From contig NZ_AJVC01000003.1 in assembly GCF_000261365.1 (NCBI RefSeq), positions 248,001-312,000 of the forward strand: a stretch of 64,000 nucleotides of DNA, in the 5' to 3' direction. This document shows, piece by piece, positions 7,039 to 18,444 of the stretch; positions within the stretch are counted from its first letter, which is position 1; the number at the start of each line of letters is the position of its first letter. The position numbers and the translations under genes are program-made. The notes beneath the pieces were generated by a model that searched no databases, was not told the origin of the DNA, and worked only from the letters and a program-made list of their open reading frames with translations. The stretch is from Herbaspirillum sp. GW103 (GTDB lineage: Bacteria > Pseudomonadota > Gammaproteobacteria > Burkholderiales > Burkholderiaceae_D).

Positions 7039-10000
7039 ATGAATCCCTCGCGCCAGTTCATCCTGCGGCCGGTCGCCACATCCTTGCTGATGCTGGCGAT
7101 CCTGCTGGTGGGCATCGTCGCCTACCGGCTCTTGCCGCTGTCGGCCCTGCCCGAAGTCGATTACCCGACCATCCAGGTGGTCACGCTCTACCCCGGTGCC
7201 AGCCCGGATGTGATGACCTCCTCCGTCACCGCACCGCTGGAACGCCAGTTCGGCCAGATGCCGGGCTTGAAGCAGATGTCTTCCACCAGCTCCGGCGGGG
7301 CCTCGGTGATCACGCTGCAATTCAATCTTGATCTCAGCCTGGACGTGGCCGAGCAGGAAGTGCAGGCCGCCATCAATGCCGGCAGCAACCTGCTGCCCTC
7401 GGATCTGCCGATGCCGCCGGTCTACAGCAAGGTCAATCCGGCCGATACGCCCATCATCACGCTGGCGGTCACCTCCAGGACCATTCCGCTACCCAAGGTG
7501 CAGGACCTGATCGATACCCGTCTGGCGCAAAAGATTTCGCAATTGTCCGGCGTCGGTCTGGTGAGCCTGTCGGGCGGCCAGCGTCCGGCCGTACGCATGC
7601 AGATCAATCCGCGCGCCGTGGCCGCGCTGGGCCTGAACCTGGATGACGTGCGCACGGCCATCGGCAACGCCAACGTCAACCAGGCCAAGGGCAGTTTCGA
7701 CGGTCCCACGCGCGCCTCCACCATTGACGCCAACGACCAGCTGCGCTCGGCCGATGAATACCGCAACCTGATCATCGCCTACAAGAACGGTGCGCCCATC
7801 CGCGTCTCGGATGTGGCCGATGTGATCGACGGTGCAGAAAACGTCCGCCTGGGCGCCTGGGCCAACCAGCAGCCGGCGGTGATCGTGAACATCCAGCGCC
7901 AGCCCGGTGCCAACGTGATCGCCGTGGTCGACAGCATCAAGAAGATCCTGCCGCAGTTGCAGGCCAGCCTGCCCGGCGCCATCGATGTCCACATCCTGAC
8001 CGACCGCACCACCACCATCCGCGCTTCGGTGGCGGACGTGAAGTTCGAGCTGCTGCTCTCGGTGGCGCTGGTGGTGATGGTGATCTTCGTCTTCCTGCGC
8101 AACGTGCCCGCCACCATCATCCCCAGCGTGGCGGTGCCGCTGTCGCTGGTGGGCACCTTCGCGGTGATGTACCTGGCGGGCTTTTCGATCAACAACCTCA
8201 CGCTCATGGCGCTGACCATTGCCACCGGCTTCGTGGTCGATGACGCCATCGTCATGATCGAGAACATCTCGCGTTACATCGAAGAGGGCATGAAGCCCAT
8301 GCAGGCCGCACTCAAGGGCGCCGAGCAGATTGGCTTCACCATCATCTCGCTGACCTTCTCGCTCATCGCCGTGCTGATTCCATTGCTCTTCATGGGTGAT
8401 GTGGTCGGTCGACTGTTCCATGAATTCGCGGTCACGCTGGCGGTCTCCATCCTCATCTCCGCCGTGGTCTCGCTCACGCTCACGCCGATGATGTGCGCGC
8501 GCCTCTTGCGCCACCAGCCGGAACAACAGCAGGGCTGGTTCTATCACAAGAGCCAGGCTTTCTTCGACCGCATCATCGCGCGCTATGGCGTGATGCTGGA
8601 ATGGGTGTTGCAACGCCAGAAGCTGACCCTGCTGGTGGCAGTGGCCACACTGGGCCTGACCGTGCTGCTCTACGTGTTCGTGCCCAAGGGTTTCTTCCCG
8701 CTGCAGGATACCGGTGTCATCCAGGGTATCTCGGAGGCCACGCAATCGATCTCCTTCGGCGCCATGGGCGAGAAGCAGCAGCAGCTGGCCAAGGTGGTGC
8801 TGGAAGATCCGGCGGTGGAAAGCCTGTCCTCCTTCATCGGAGTGGACGGCACCAACGCTACGCTCAACAGCGGCCGCATGCTCATCAATCTGAAGCCGCA
8901 TGAAGAGCGTGATGTCTCGGCCTCCGACGTGATCCGCCGCCTGCAACCCAAGCTCACCCAAGAGGTGCCGGGCGTGACGCTTTACATGCAGCCGGTGCAG
9001 GATCTGACCATCGAAGACAGCGTCTCGCGCACGCAATACCAGTTCACGCTGGAAGACGCCGACCCGACCACCCTGAGCACCTGGGTGCCCAAGCTGATCG
9101 CGCGTCTGCAGCAGGTGCCGCAACTGGCCGACGTGGCCAGCAACCTGCAGGACCAGGGCTTGCAGGCCTATATCGAGATCGACCGCAATGCCGCCTCGCG
9201 CCTGGGCATCACCACGGCCGCCATCGACAATGCGCTTTACAACGCCTTCGGCCAGCGCTTGATTTCCACCATCTACACGCAATCGAACCTGTATCGCGTG
9301 GTGATGGAGGTCAAGCCGGAATTCCAGCGCGGGCCTGAAGCGCTGGACAGCATCTTCCTGGTCACCTCCGCCGGCGGCCAGGTGCCGCTGTCCTCGATTG
9401 CCACCGTGACCGAACGCACGGCCCCGCTGGTGGTGAACCACATCGGCCAGTTCCCGGCGGCGACCATCTCCTTCAACCTGGCCAAGGGCGCTTCCCTGGG
9501 CGAGGCGGTCAAGGCCATCAAGGTGGCCGAAGACGAGATCGGCATGCCCGACTCCACCGTCACCAACTTCCAGGGCGCGGCGCTGGCCTTCCAGGCCTCG
9601 CTGTCCAACACGCTGTGGCTGATCCTGGCGGCCATCATCACCATGTACATCGTGCTGGGCGTGCTCTACGAGAGCTACATCCATCCCATCACCATCCTCT
9701 CCACCTTGCCCTCGGCGGGCGTGGGTGCCTTGCTGTCGCTGATGATCTCGGGCACGGACCTGGGCATCATCGGCATCATCGGCATCATTCTCCTGATCGG
9801 CATCGTCAAGAAGAACGCCATCATGATGATCGACTTCGCCCTGGAAGCCGAACGGCATGAAGGCAAGAGTCCGCGCGAGGCGATCTACCAGGCTTGCCTG
9901 CTGCGCTTCCGCCCCATCCTGATGACCACCATGGCAGCGCTCCTGGGGGCGCTGCCGCTGATGCTGGGGACCGGGGTCGGTTCCGAGCTGCGCCAGCCGC

Positions 10001-10188
10001 TGGGCATCACCATGGTGGGTGGTCTGCTGGTGTCGCAGGTGCTGACCTTGTTCACCACGCCGGTGATCTATCTCGGCTTCGACAGCCTGGGCCGCCGCCT
10101 GCGCGCGCGCTTCGGACTGCGCGAACCGGGCCATGGCGGCGAGGATGACGATGACGGCAAACCGGCCACCCTGCCGCCTGCGGTGTAA
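7039..10188 (+). CDS. mdtB: RND multidrug efflux pump subunit, MdtB-like
   Basis: Inner-membrane proton/drug antiporter of the HAE1-RND family, 1049 residues, which is the usual length. It has the N-terminal helix, two large periplasmic loops and twelve transmembrane segments. The proton-relay segment is visible as [19 protein letters not shown] in TM4, and the GFFPLQDTG motif follows TM7. A second resistance gene of the same family follows 12 bases later, so the pair should form the mixed MdtB/MdtC trimer known from E. coli (two MdtB to one MdtC). The C-terminus is acidic and Gly-rich. Start ATG 7039 gives the classical [18 protein letters not shown]. Confidence 0.93.
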   Translation: MNPSRQFILRPVATSLLMLAILLVGIVAYRLLPLSALPEVDYPTIQVVTLYPGASPDVMTSSVTAPLERQFGQMPGLKQMSSTSSGGASVITLQFNLDLSLDVAEQEVQAAINAGSNLLPSDLPMPPVYSKVNPADTPIITLAVTSRTIPLPKVQDLIDTRLAQKISQLSGVGLVSLSGGQRPAVRMQINPRAVAALGLNLDDVRTAIGNANVNQAKGSFDGPTRASTIDANDQLRSADEYRNLIIAYKNGAPIRVSDVADVIDGAENVRLGAWANQQPAVIVNIQRQPGANVIAVVDSIKKILPQLQASLPGAIDVHILTDRTTTIRASVADVKFELLLSVALVVMVIFVFLRNVPATIIPSVAVPLSLVGTFAVMYLAGFSINNLTLMALTIATGFVVDDAIVMIENISRYIEEGMKPMQAALKGAEQIGFTIISLTFSLIAVLIPLLFMGDVVGRLFHEFAVTLAVSILISAVVSLTLTPMMCARLLRHQPEQQQGWFYHKSQAFFDRIIARYGVMLEWVLQRQKLTLLVAVATLGLTVLLYVFVPKGFFPLQDTGVIQGISEATQSISFGAMGEKQQQLAKVVLEDPAVESLSSFIGVDGTNATLNSGRMLINLKPHEERDVSASDVIRRLQPKLTQEVPGVTLYMQPVQDLTIEDSVSRTQYQFTLEDADPTTLSTWVPKLIARLQQVPQLADVASNLQDQGLQAYIEIDRNAASRLGITTAAIDNALYNAFGQRLISTIYTQSNLYRVVMEVKPEFQRGPEALDSIFLVTSAGGQVPLSSIATVTERTAPLVVNHIGQFPAATISFNLAKGASLGEAVKAIKVAEDEIGMPDSTVTNFQGAALAFQASLSNTLWLILAAIITMYIVLGVLYESYIHPITILSTLPSAGVGALLSLMISGTDLGIIGIIGIILLIGIVKKNAIMMIDFALEAERHEGKSPREAIYQACLLRFRPILMTTMAALLGALPLMLGTGVGSELRQPLGITMVGGLLVSQVLTLFTTPVIYLGFDSLGRRLRARFGLREPGHGGEDDDDGKPATLPPAV

Positions 10189-10200
10189 GCGGATGCGCGC

Positions 10201-13200
10201 ATGAATATTTCGCTTCCCTTCATCAAGCGGCCCATCGCGACCACACTGTTGACCATTGGCATTGCGCTGGCCGGCATGGTGGCCTTCCGCCTGCTGCCGG
10301 TCTCGCCGCTGCCGCAGGTGGATTATCCGACCATCTCGATTTCGGCCTCGCTGCCCGGGGCCAGCCCCGAGACCATGGCTGCAACCGTGGCCACGCCACT
10401 GGAACGCGCCATGGGCGCCATTGCGGGTGTGACCGAGATGACCTCGACCAGCTCCCAGAACTCCACCCGCATCACCTTGCAGTTCGACCTGAGCCGCGAT
10501 ATCGACGGTGCCGCCCGTGACGTGCAGGCCGCGCTCAATGCCGCGCGCAACCTGCTGCCTACCGGCATGCCGAGCAACCCGACCTATCGCAAGGTCAACC
10601 CGGCCGATGCGCCCATCCTGATCCTGGCCATGACGTCGGACACCATGACCCAGGGCCAGATGTACGACGCCGCCGACAGCATCGTGGCGCAGAAACTGTC
10701 GCAGGTACGCGGTGTGGGGCAGGTGAGCGTGGGCGGCAGCTCGCAGCCGGCGGTGCGCATCGAGTTGAACCCCACGGCCCTGAACAAGTACGGTATCGGC
10801 AGCGCGGATGTGCGCACGGCCGTGGCTGCCACCAATGCCAACCGTCCCAAGGGCTTGCTGGAGGACGATGGCCGCAACTGGCAGATCTATGCCAACGACC
10901 AGGCCAAGACCGCCGCCGAATATGCCCCGCTGATCGTTGCATATCGCAACGGCACGCCGGTTCGGGTGCAGGACGTGGCCGAGGTGCGCGACTCGGTGGC
11001 CGATGTGCGCAATGCCGGTTCTTCCAACGGCAAGCCCTCGGTGCTGATCATCATCAACCGCCAGCCCGGCGCCAACATCATCGAGACGGTCGATAGCGTG
11101 CGTGCGCTGCTGCCGCAGTTGCAGGCATCGATTCCGGCCGCCATCGACATGAAGGTGGTGCTGGACCGCACTCCCACCATCCGCGCCTCCTTGAAGGAAA
11201 CCGAATTCACCCTGATGCTCTCGGTGGCGCTGGTGATCATGGTGGTGTTCCTGTTCCTGCGCAATGCGCGGGCCACGTTGATCCCCGCGGTGGCCGTGCC
11301 GGTCTCGCTGATCGGCACCTTCGGCATCATGTACCTGGCCGGTTTCAGCCTCGACAATCTCTCGCTGATGGCGCTGACCATTGCCACCGGCTTCGTGGTC
11401 GATGATGCCATCGTGGTGCTGGAGAACATCTCGCGCCACATCGAGGCCGGCATGAAGCCTTACAAGGCGGCCTTGCTGGGAGCGCGCGAAGTGGGCTTCA
11501 CGGTGCTGTCGATGAGCATCTCGCTGATCGCCGTCTTCATTCCCATTCTGATGATGGAGGGCATCGTCGGGCGGCTCTTCCGCGAGTTCGCCATCACCTT
11601 GTCGGTGGCCATTCTGGTCTCGCTGGTGGTGTCGCTGACCACCACGCCGATGATGTGTGCGCAACTGCTGCGCCATGATCCGGAGGCCGATGAGGCCCGC
11701 CGCAAACGCCGTCATCCCTGGCTGCAGAAGATCGCCGACCAGAGCGCGGCCATCTTCGCCGACATGCTGCTGGCCTACGAGCGCACCCTGGCCTGGGCGC
11801 TCCGTGCGGCACCGCTGATGATGCTCATTCTCCTGGCCACCATCGCCCTGAATGTCTACCTCTACAAGGCCATCCCCAAGGGCTTCTTCCCGCAGCAGGA
11901 TACCGGGCGCCTGATCGGCGGCATCCGTGGCGACCAGGCCATCTCCTTCCAGGCCATGCGCACCAAGCTCAACGAGTTCATCGATATCGTCAAGGCCGAT
12001 CCGGATGTGTCCGATGTGGTGGCCTTTACCGGTGGACAGCGGCGCAATGGCGGCTTCATGTATGTCACGCTCAAGCCCCTCTCTGAACGAAAAGACAGTG
12101 CCGACAAGGTGGTCGCGCGGCTGCGCATCAAGACCGCCAAAGTGGCCGGTGCGCGGGTGTTTCTGGTGCCGGTACAGGACATCCGCATCGGTGCGCGCCA
12201 GAGTGATTCGCAGTATGAATATTCGCTCAAGTCCGACGATGTGGGCCTCTTGCGCATCTGGGAGCCCAAGATACGCCTGGCGCTGTCCAACCTGAAGGAG
12301 CTCGAAGACATCAGCACCGACCAGCAGGACAACGGTCTGCAGACCACCCTGACCATCGACCGCGAGACGGCCATGCGTGCCGGGGTCACGCCGCAGCTGA
12401 TCGACTCGACCTTGTCCGACTTGTTCGGCCAGCGTCAGATCTCCACCATCTACAGCGGCATGAACCAGTACCACGTGGTGATGGAAGCCGCACCGCAATA
12501 CTGGCAGAGCCCGGAGATCCTGCGCGATACCTACGTCAGCCTGGCCGGTTCCTCCAATCTCTCGCCCACCACCTCCAGCCTGTCGACCCCGCCGGCGCTG
12601 TCGGCCTCGGGCAAGTTGAACGCCAATACCGGGCTGGCGCAGACCATCTCGACGGCGGCCTCGCGCCAGATTCCGCTGGCGGCGTTCTCACGCTTCGAGC
12701 CCACCACCACGGCGCTGTCGGTCAGCCATGAGGGCCAGTTCGTGGCCTCGACCTTGTCCTTCAACCTGGCCGAGGGGGTCTCGCTGTCGCAGGCCACCGC
12801 CGCCATTGACCGCGCCATGGCGCAACTGGGCGTACCCACCAGCGTGCTGGGCACTTTCGCGGGCACGGCCAATGCCTTCCAGGCCTCCACCTCCAGCCAG
12901 CCCATCCTGATCCTGACGGCCTTGCTGGCGGTCTATATCGTGCTGGGCATTCTGTACGAAAGCCTGATCCATCCCATCACCATCATTTCCACGCTGCCCT
13001 CGGCGGGCGTGGGGGCGCTGCTGGCCTTGATGGTGACCGGCACCGACTTCAGCCTCATCGCGCTGATCGGCGTGATCCTCCTGATCGGCATCGTCAAGAA
13101 GAACGCCATCATGATGGTGGACTTCGCCATCGATGCCGAACGCAATCGCGGCCTGTCACCGCGCGACGCCATCTTCGAGGCCTGCAAGCTGCGCTTCCGC

Positions 13201-13437
13201 CCCATCATGATGACCACCATGGCCGCGCTCCTGGGCGCCATCCCGCTGGCCATCGGCCACGGCGATGGCGCTGAACTGCGCCAGCCGCTGGGCATCTCGA
13301 TTGTGGGCGGGCTGGTGGTGAGCCAGCTGCTCACGCTCTACACGACCCCGGTGGTGTATCTGTACATGGAACGCCTGAGCGCCTGGGGCCGCCGCCGTTT
13401 CGGCCGCAAGAACAAGACAGAAACCTCGGCGGCCTGA
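10201..13437 (+). CDS. mdtC: RND multidrug efflux pump subunit, MdtC-like
   Basis: Second RND subunit, 1078 residues. It starts [17 protein letters not shown], has the TM4 proton-relay segment [19 protein letters not shown] and the GFFPQQDTG motif, and twelve predicted membrane helices. It carries a Ser/Thr/Ala-rich stretch ([18 protein letters not shown] and on, about residues 783-815) in the second periplasmic loop. MdtB next door lacks this stretch, and in MdtC proteins I know the loop is shorter; it may be a flexible insertion near the docking region. It lies between mdtB and the outer-membrane factor with only short gaps, so all four genes form one operon. It should act only as a complex with MdtB, MdtA and the channel protein. 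Confidence 0.92.
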   Translation: MNISLPFIKRPIATTLLTIGIALAGMVAFRLLPVSPLPQVDYPTISISASLPGASPETMAATVATPLERAMGAIAGVTEMTSTSSQNSTRITLQFDLSRDIDGAARDVQAALNAARNLLPTGMPSNPTYRKVNPADAPILILAMTSDTMTQGQMYDAADSIVAQKLSQVRGVGQVSVGGSSQPAVRIELNPTALNKYGIGSADVRTAVAATNANRPKGLLEDDGRNWQIYANDQAKTAAEYAPLIVAYRNGTPVRVQDVAEVRDSVADVRNAGSSNGKPSVLIIINRQPGANIIETVDSVRALLPQLQASIPAAIDMKVVLDRTPTIRASLKETEFTLMLSVALVIMVVFLFLRNARATLIPAVAVPVSLIGTFGIMYLAGFSLDNLSLMALTIATGFVVDDAIVVLENISRHIEAGMKPYKAALLGAREVGFTVLSMSISLIAVFIPILMMEGIVGRLFREFAITLSVAILVSLVVSLTTTPMMCAQLLRHDPEADEARRKRRHPWLQKIADQSAAIFADMLLAYERTLAWALRAAPLMMLILLATIALNVYLYKAIPKGFFPQQDTGRLIGGIRGDQAISFQAMRTKLNEFIDIVKADPDVSDVVAFTGGQRRNGGFMYVTLKPLSERKDSADKVVARLRIKTAKVAGARVFLVPVQDIRIGARQSDSQYEYSLKSDDVGLLRIWEPKIRLALSNLKELEDISTDQQDNGLQTTLTIDRETAMRAGVTPQLIDSTLSDLFGQRQISTIYSGMNQYHVVMEAAPQYWQSPEILRDTYVSLAGSSNLSPTTSSLSTPPALSASGKLNANTGLAQTISTAASRQIPLAAFSRFEPTTTALSVSHEGQFVASTLSFNLAEGVSLSQATAAIDRAMAQLGVPTSVLGTFAGTANAFQASTSSQPILILTALLAVYIVLGILYESLIHPITIISTLPSAGVGALLALMVTGTDFSLIALIGVILLIGIVKKNAIMMVDFAIDAERNRGLSPRDAIFEACKLRFRPIMMTTMAALLGAIPLAIGHGDGAELRQPLGISIVGGLVVSQLLTLYTTPVVYLYMERLSAWGRRRFGRKNKTETSAA

Positions 13438-13459
13438 GGCTGCCGCCATGGAGAAACGC

Positions 13460-14995
13460 ATGACGCAACAAGACCTGTTCAAACTCAAGCCGCTGCTGGC
13501 GGTGCTGGCAGCCAGCCTTGCGCTGGCGGCCTGCTCGGTGGGGCCTGACTATGTCCGTCCGCAGATGGACACCGGCCCGGCCGTCTTCAAGGAAGGCCAG
13601 CACTGGAAGCCGGCCCAGCCGCGTGACCTGATGGCCGATGGCAAGTGGTGGGAAATGTTTGGCGATCCGCAATTGAATGCGCTGGCCGATCAGGTCGACA
13701 TCTCCAACCAGAACCTGGCCCTGGCCGAAGCCAATTTCCGCAGCGCCGTGGCGCTGGTGCAAAGTTCGCGCTCGGCCTATGCGCCCACGCTGTCGGCCTC
13801 GGCCGGTGCCTCGCGCGGGCGCTCCGGCTCTGCCGGTTCGTCCTCAGCCACATCCTCCGGCACGTCCACCTCGTCGAGTTCATCGGGCAGCGTGCGCAAC
13901 GCCTATACCTTCTCGCTGACGGCCTCGTGGGAAGCGGACATCTGGGGCAAGGTGCGGCGCGACGTCGAATCCAGCCAGGCCAGCGCCCAGGCCAGTGCAG
14001 CCGATCTCGCCGCAGCGCGCCTGTCGGCGCAGGCCCAGCTGGCGCAGAACTATCTGCAACTGCGCGTGCTGGATGCCCAGCAGCAATTGCTGGAAGACAC
14101 GGTCCAGGCTTACCAGCGCTCGCTGCAGGTCACGCAGAACCAGTATGCCGCCGGGCTGGTGGCCAAGTCCGACGTGATCCAGGCGCAGACACAACTGAAA
14201 TCGGCCCAGGCGTCGGCGCTGGACAATGGCGTCACACGGGCGCAGGTGGAGCACGCCATCGCGCTGCTGGTGGGCAAGACGCCGGCCCAGTTCTCGCTGC
14301 CGCGCGCGCCGCTCACGGCGGTGGCGCCGCCGGTGCCGCAGGGGGTGCCGTCGATGCTGCTGGAGCGTCGTCCCGATGTGGCCGCTGCCGAGCGCCGCGT
14401 GGCCTCGGCCAATGCCAAGATCGGCGTGGCCAAGGCCGCCTACTTCCCCAGCCTGACGCTGTCGGCCTCGGGCGGTTATCAGAGCTCCACCTTCGCCGAC
14501 TGGTTCACGCTGCCGGGACGTGTGTGGTCGCTGGGCCCGCAACTGGCGCAGACCATTTTCGATGGTGGTGCGCGCGCAGCGGCCACCGATCAGGCCATCG
14601 CCACCTATGACGGGACGGTGGCCACCTACAAGCAGACGGTGCTGACGGCGTTCCAGGAAGTGGAAGACAACCTCGCCGCGCTGCGCATCCTGGAGCAGGA
14701 AGCGGCCGTGCAGGGCGAGGCCCTGCAGGCTGCGCGCCAGGCCGTTACGCTGGTGACCAACCAGTACAAGGCGGGGACGGTGAGCTACGTCAACGTCATC
14801 ACGGCCCAGGCCACTGCGCTGTCGGCCGAGCTGACTTCGCTCAGTATCCTCAACCGCCGCATGGCCGCCAGCGTACTGCTGGCCAAGGCGCTGGGCGGGG
14901 GCTGGGACGGGCATAGCCTGGATGACCTCGGCCCGCTGCAGCAGCAGACGGCTGACAAGGCCAGGGGCCTGAAGGACAACGCAGCGCTGCGTTGA
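13460..14995 (+). CDS. Outer-membrane efflux lipoprotein, NodT/OprM family
   Basis: TolC-like outer-membrane channel that completes the tripartite pump. Start ATG 13460 (MTQQDLFKL) is preferred over ATG 13448 because GGAGAA at 13450-13455 then sits five bases ahead. The product has 511 residues. The signal peptide ends in the lipobox L-A-A-C at about residues 22-25, followed by SVGPDYVRP, the standard start of mature OprM/NodT proteins. Two OEP repeats follow, with the TASWEADIWGKVRRDVE block and a Ser/Ala-rich patch (SSSSGS) in the first extracellular loop. E. coli mdtABC relies on an unlinked TolC, whereas here the channel gene is in the operon. It ends 23 bases before the convergent pabB. 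Confidence 0.92.
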   Translation: MTQQDLFKLKPLLAVLAASLALAACSVGPDYVRPQMDTGPAVFKEGQHWKPAQPRDLMADGKWWEMFGDPQLNALADQVDISNQNLALAEANFRSAVALVQSSRSAYAPTLSASAGASRGRSGSAGSSSATSSGTSTSSSSSGSVRNAYTFSLTASWEADIWGKVRRDVESSQASAQASAADLAAARLSAQAQLAQNYLQLRVLDAQQQLLEDTVQAYQRSLQVTQNQYAAGLVAKSDVIQAQTQLKSAQASALDNGVTRAQVEHAIALLVGKTPAQFSLPRAPLTAVAPPVPQGVPSMLLERRPDVAAAERRVASANAKIGVAKAAYFPSLTLSASGGYQSSTFADWFTLPGRVWSLGPQLAQTIFDGGARAAATDQAIATYDGTVATYKQTVLTAFQEVEDNLAALRILEQEAAVQGEALQAARQAVTLVTNQYKAGTVSYVNVITAQATALSAELTSLSILNRRMAASVLLAKALGGGWDGHSLDDLGPLQQQTADKARGLKDNAALR

Positions 14996-15018
14996 TCCGA
15001 GTTGCGTATGGAGCGTGC

Positions 15019-16848
15019 TCAGGCGGTGACCAGTACCGCCGGCAGCGCCCCGCGCAAGGCATTGCAGACCACGATCTCCTGCGCTGCCATCAGGTCGGCG
15101 CGGGTGATGACGACTTGCACGGCATCCCATTGCGGATCGGCCAGCAGCACCTGCCGCATGACGCCCGGCAAGACCCCGCAAGCCAGCGGCGGCGTGCACC
15201 AGCGGCCGCCGATCTTGACGAAGACATTGCTGCGGCCGCCCTCGGTCAGTTCATCGCGTTCATTGAAGAACAGCAGGTCGAAGCCGCCGCGCCGTTCGGC
15301 TTCTTGCCAGGCGGCGTCGTAGCGGGCGCGCTGGCTGCTCTTGTGGCGCAGGAAGGGGTCATGGCTGTCGGTGGCCGTGTCCGCCAGGAAGACCTTGACC
15401 GGCGTACTCAACGGGGTCAGCACCGCATGCTGGATCGCGATGCCCCCGTGGATATCCAGCGCCAGCCGCAGGCGATAGGCCGTCTGGTCGGAAAGTTCAG
15501 CACAGCGCGCATCGAGTTGTGCTCGGATGGCCGTCGCATCGAAGGGATAGCCCAGCAGTGAAGCAGATTGCTTCAGACGTTCCAGATGCAGCGCCAGATG
15601 GCGGCAACCGCTGCGGGTGGCATGGATGGTTTCGAAGAGCGTGAAGCTTTGTGTCAATTCCGTGAGGAAACCTGATTTCAGCTGGCATTCCGCAAATTCG
15701 GAGGCAGCCTCGCTGTCGTGGACGATGCCTGCACCCACACCCATCACGCCGCTGCGCATGCCCTGCTGCGGGGCTTGCAGCTCCAGCGTGCGGATCGGCA
15801 CCGAGAGGCAGAAATCCCCAATGGCATGCCCGCCCGCGCGCGGCGCCTCGAACCAGCCGATGGCCCCGGTATAGAGTCCGCGCGCTTCGGTTTCCAGCTC
15901 GTCGATGATCTCCATGGTGCGGCGCTTGGGCGCACCGGTGATCGAGCCGCAAGGGTAGAGCGCAGCAATCGCATCGGCCAGGGTGACGTCCGCGCGCAGG
16001 CGGGCGCGGATGGTGGAGGTCATCTGCAGCACCTGGCCGTAGCGACGCACGTCGAACAGATGCGGTACCTGCACCGAGCCCGGGACTGCCACGCGGCCCA
16101 GGTCGTTGCGCAGCAGGTCGACGATCATCAGGTTTTCTGCGCGGTTCTTTTCATCGTGGGACAGGGCCAGGGCGCGTTGCGCATTGAGCGTGTCCGCACC
16201 TTCCTCTCCGACCGGTACGGCCCGCGCGGTACCCTTCATGGGCTTGGCTTTCAGCGTTCCCTGCTGATGGGCGACGAACAGTTCCGGCGAACACGAGAGC
16301 ACCATGCCACCGCTCTCATCGCGCAGCAGCGCACCATACGGCACCGGCTGGCGTGCACGCAGGCGGCGGTACAGGGTGATGGGGTCGCCCAGCACCTCGA
16401 AGTGCAGGCGATAGGTGTAGTTGACCTGGTAGGTATCACCGGCTGCGATGTAATCGCGGATACGATCGATGGCCGCAGTGAAAGCGGTCTCATCGACGCT
16501 GCTGCGCAGACGGGTGATGCCGGCGCTGTCGGAGCGTACTTGGGTGGACAGCCACGCATCCACTTCGGCAGCAGACAGAGGCGCGCAGTGGGCAAACAAG
16601 AGCACGCGCGCCAGGGGGCCGGACAGCGGGTGATGCGGCAGGCGCTGCAGCGCCGCGCCCAGTTCATAGCGCCACAAGGCCACGGCGTGCTGTCCCTCGG
16701 CCAGCGCTGCCTGCATCTCGTCCAGCATCGCCGGGAAGTGCGCGGCATCGGTGCAGGCCAGCGTGCGCACATGCCCGGTGTAGAGGCGCGAGCGCGGTTC
16801 GGCCGGGCTGGCTTGGTGGTCGTCGAGGAGGGCGAAACATTCGTTCAT
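15019..16848 (-). CDS. pabB: Aminodeoxychorismate synthase I fused to aminotransferase-like lyase
   Basis: Makes the p-aminobenzoate moiety of folate. The 609-residue protein (ATG 16848, MNECFALLDD) has a chorismate-binding N-terminal half. Visible are PMKGTARA (the lysine marks PabB rather than anthranilate synthase, which has Ala there), ENLMIVDLLRNDLGRV, CGSITGAPKRRTMEIIDELE and GLYTGAIGWF. From about residue 375 a fold-type IV PLP domain follows (FTLFETIHATR, KSSQRARYDAAW, NERDELTEGGRSNVFV), which is PabC-like 4-amino-4-deoxychorismate lyase. The fusion would perform both the amination, with a PabA glutaminase from elsewhere, and the lyase step. Such fusions are common in beta- and alphaproteobacteria. 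The gene is convergent with the efflux operon and divergent from the MFS gene. Confidence 0.92.
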   Translation of the reverse strand: MNECFALLDDHQASPAEPRSRLYTGHVRTLACTDAAHFPAMLDEMQAALAEGQHAVALWRYELGAALQRLPHHPLSGPLARVLLFAHCAPLSAAEVDAWLSTQVRSDSAGITRLRSSVDETAFTAAIDRIRDYIAAGDTYQVNYTYRLHFEVLGDPITLYRRLRARQPVPYGALLRDESGGMVLSCSPELFVAHQQGTLKAKPMKGTARAVPVGEEGADTLNAQRALALSHDEKNRAENLMIVDLLRNDLGRVAVPGSVQVPHLFDVRRYGQVLQMTSTIRARLRADVTLADAIAALYPCGSITGAPKRRTMEIIDELETEARGLYTGAIGWFEAPRAGGHAIGDFCLSVPIRTLELQAPQQGMRSGVMGVGAGIVHDSEAASEFAECQLKSGFLTELTQSFTLFETIHATRSGCRHLALHLERLKQSASLLGYPFDATAIRAQLDARCAELSDQTAYRLRLALDIHGGIAIQHAVLTPLSTPVKVFLADTATDSHDPFLRHKSSQRARYDAAWQEAERRGGFDLLFFNERDELTEGGRSNVFVKIGGRWCTPPLACGVLPGVMRQVLLADPQWDAVQVVITRADLMAAQEIVVCNALRGALPAVLVTA

Positions 16849-17003
16849 GAGGCGTGGGCAGCGATGACAGCGAGGGGAGGGGCCAGGGCGGCCGCCGGCA
16901 GCATGATAGCGTAAAAGGTATACTGCAAGGCTTGCCGGGCGGCTTGCAAGGCCGGTCATTGTGGCTGCATGCGGCCCGGCTGCCCCTTCATTCTTTCTTG
17001 CTC

Positions 17004-18407
17004 ATGGCCATTCCCCGCACCTTCATCATTCCCTTGATCGTCGCCTGTGCGCTGTTCATGGAACAGATGGATTCCACCGTCATCTCGACCTCGCTGCCGG
17101 CGCTGGCGCTGGACATGCACGTCGATCCGATTTCACTCAAGCTGGCGCTGACCTCCTATCTGGTCTCGCTGGCGGTCTTCATTCCGATTTCCGGGTGGAT
17201 GGCCGACCGCTTCGGTTCGCTCACCATCTTCCGCGCGGCCATCTGCGTCTTCATGCTGGGCTCCGTCCTGTGCGGGGTGTCCTCGACCCTGCCGCACTTC
17301 GTCGCCGCCCGCTTCCTGCAGGGCATCGGCGGGGCCATGATGGTGCCGGTCGGACGCCTGGTGATCCTGCGCAGCGTGGAGAAGGTGAACCTGGTCAAGG
17401 CCTTGTCCTATCTCACCATCCCGGCCTTGTTCGGCCCGGTGCTGGGGCCGCCGCTGGGTGGTTTCATCACCACGTACTTCCACTGGCGCTGGATCTTCTT
17501 CATCAACATTCCCATCAGCATTCTCGGACTCTATCTGGCCACGCGCTTCATTCCCGACCTCAAGGCCGAGCAGGTAGCCCGCCTGGACATCCTGGGTTTC
17601 ATCCTCTCGGCGCTGGGCTGCTCGCTGCTGATGATGGGCCTGGCCACCTCGGGCCGCCATCTGGTCGCGGGGGATATCTCGCTGGCCTGTGTGGTGGCGG
17701 GGGCTCTGTTTCTGTGTGCCTATGTGTGGCATGCACGCCGCACCACGGCACCGCTGATCGATCTGGCATTGCTGAAGATTCCGACCTTGCGTGCCGGTGT
17801 GTTCGGCGGTTCGCTCTATCGCGTGGGCATCGGTGCCATTCCCTTCCTGCTGCCGCTGATGCTGCAACTGGGCTTTGGCTATACGCCTTTCCATTCGGGC
17901 CTGCTGACCTGTGCATCGGCCGCCGGTGCGATGTTCATGAAGACCATCGCCGCGCGCTTCCTGCGTCGCTACGGGTTTCGCCGCGTATTGCTGGTCAATG
18001 GCGCGCTGGGCGTGCTGGGGCTGTGGGCCATGGCCACCTTCACGCCGCAGACACCTTACCTGCTGATGGTGATCATCCTGCTCATCGGTGGTTGCTTCCG
18101 GTCGTTGCAGTTCACCAGTCTCAATGCGATTTCCTACGCCGATGTCGACAAGGTCCGCCTGAGCCAGGCCACCAGCATGGCCAGCGTAGCGCAGCAATTG
18201 TCCATCGGCATGGGCGTGGTGCTGGCCGGGTTTGCACTGCAGATGTCCAATGAAATCCAGGGCCATGCCACGCTGGTGGCACAGGACTTCTGGCCGGCCT
18301 TCCTGGTGGTGGGCGCGGTGGCCTCGCTGGCGCTGCTGATGCTGCGCCAGCTGCCGCCGAATGCCGGTGCCGAGATGGCGGGCCAGCAGGACAACAAGCC
18401 GGCCTGA
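17004..18407 (+). CDS. MFS drug:H+ antiporter, DHA2 (EmrB/QacA) family
   Basis: Inner-membrane exporter of 467 residues with about fourteen hydrophobic helices. Motif A (GWMADRFGSLTIFRAA) lies after TM2 and the family-typical QMDSTVISTSLPALA in TM1. The loop PVLGPPLGGFITTYFHWRWIFFINIPI is the motif C region of drug exporters. Start ATG 17004 (MAIPRTFII) is the first that puts TM1 at the N-terminus; there is no clear Shine-Dalgarno, so it could be moved. No adaptor gene of EmrA type is adjacent. An EamA exporter follows 37 bases later on the same strand and the two may be cotranscribed. The substrate is unknown. Confidence 0.87.
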   Translation: MAIPRTFIIPLIVACALFMEQMDSTVISTSLPALALDMHVDPISLKLALTSYLVSLAVFIPISGWMADRFGSLTIFRAAICVFMLGSVLCGVSSTLPHFVAARFLQGIGGAMMVPVGRLVILRSVEKVNLVKALSYLTIPALFGPVLGPPLGGFITTYFHWRWIFFINIPISILGLYLATRFIPDLKAEQVARLDILGFILSALGCSLLMMGLATSGRHLVAGDISLACVVAGALFLCAYVWHARRTTAPLIDLALLKIPTLRAGVFGGSLYRVGIGAIPFLLPLMLQLGFGYTPFHSGLLTCASAAGAMFMKTIAARFLRRYGFRRVLLVNGALGVLGLWAMATFTPQTPYLLMVIILLIGGCFRSLQFTSLNAISYADVDKVRLSQATSMASVAQQLSIGMGVVLAGFALQMSNEIQGHATLVAQDFWPAFLVVGAVASLALLMLRQLPPNAGAEMAGQQDNKPA

Positions 18408-18444
18408 CGCACCCACGTCCGGCCACGGCACAACGAGGAGAAGC

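Noticed and set aside
7489..12498. 1669-codon minus-strand frame opposite mdtB and mdtC
   Set aside because: His/Gly/Arg-rich composition typical of antisense reading of GC-rich genes; the plus strand has clear RND pumps.
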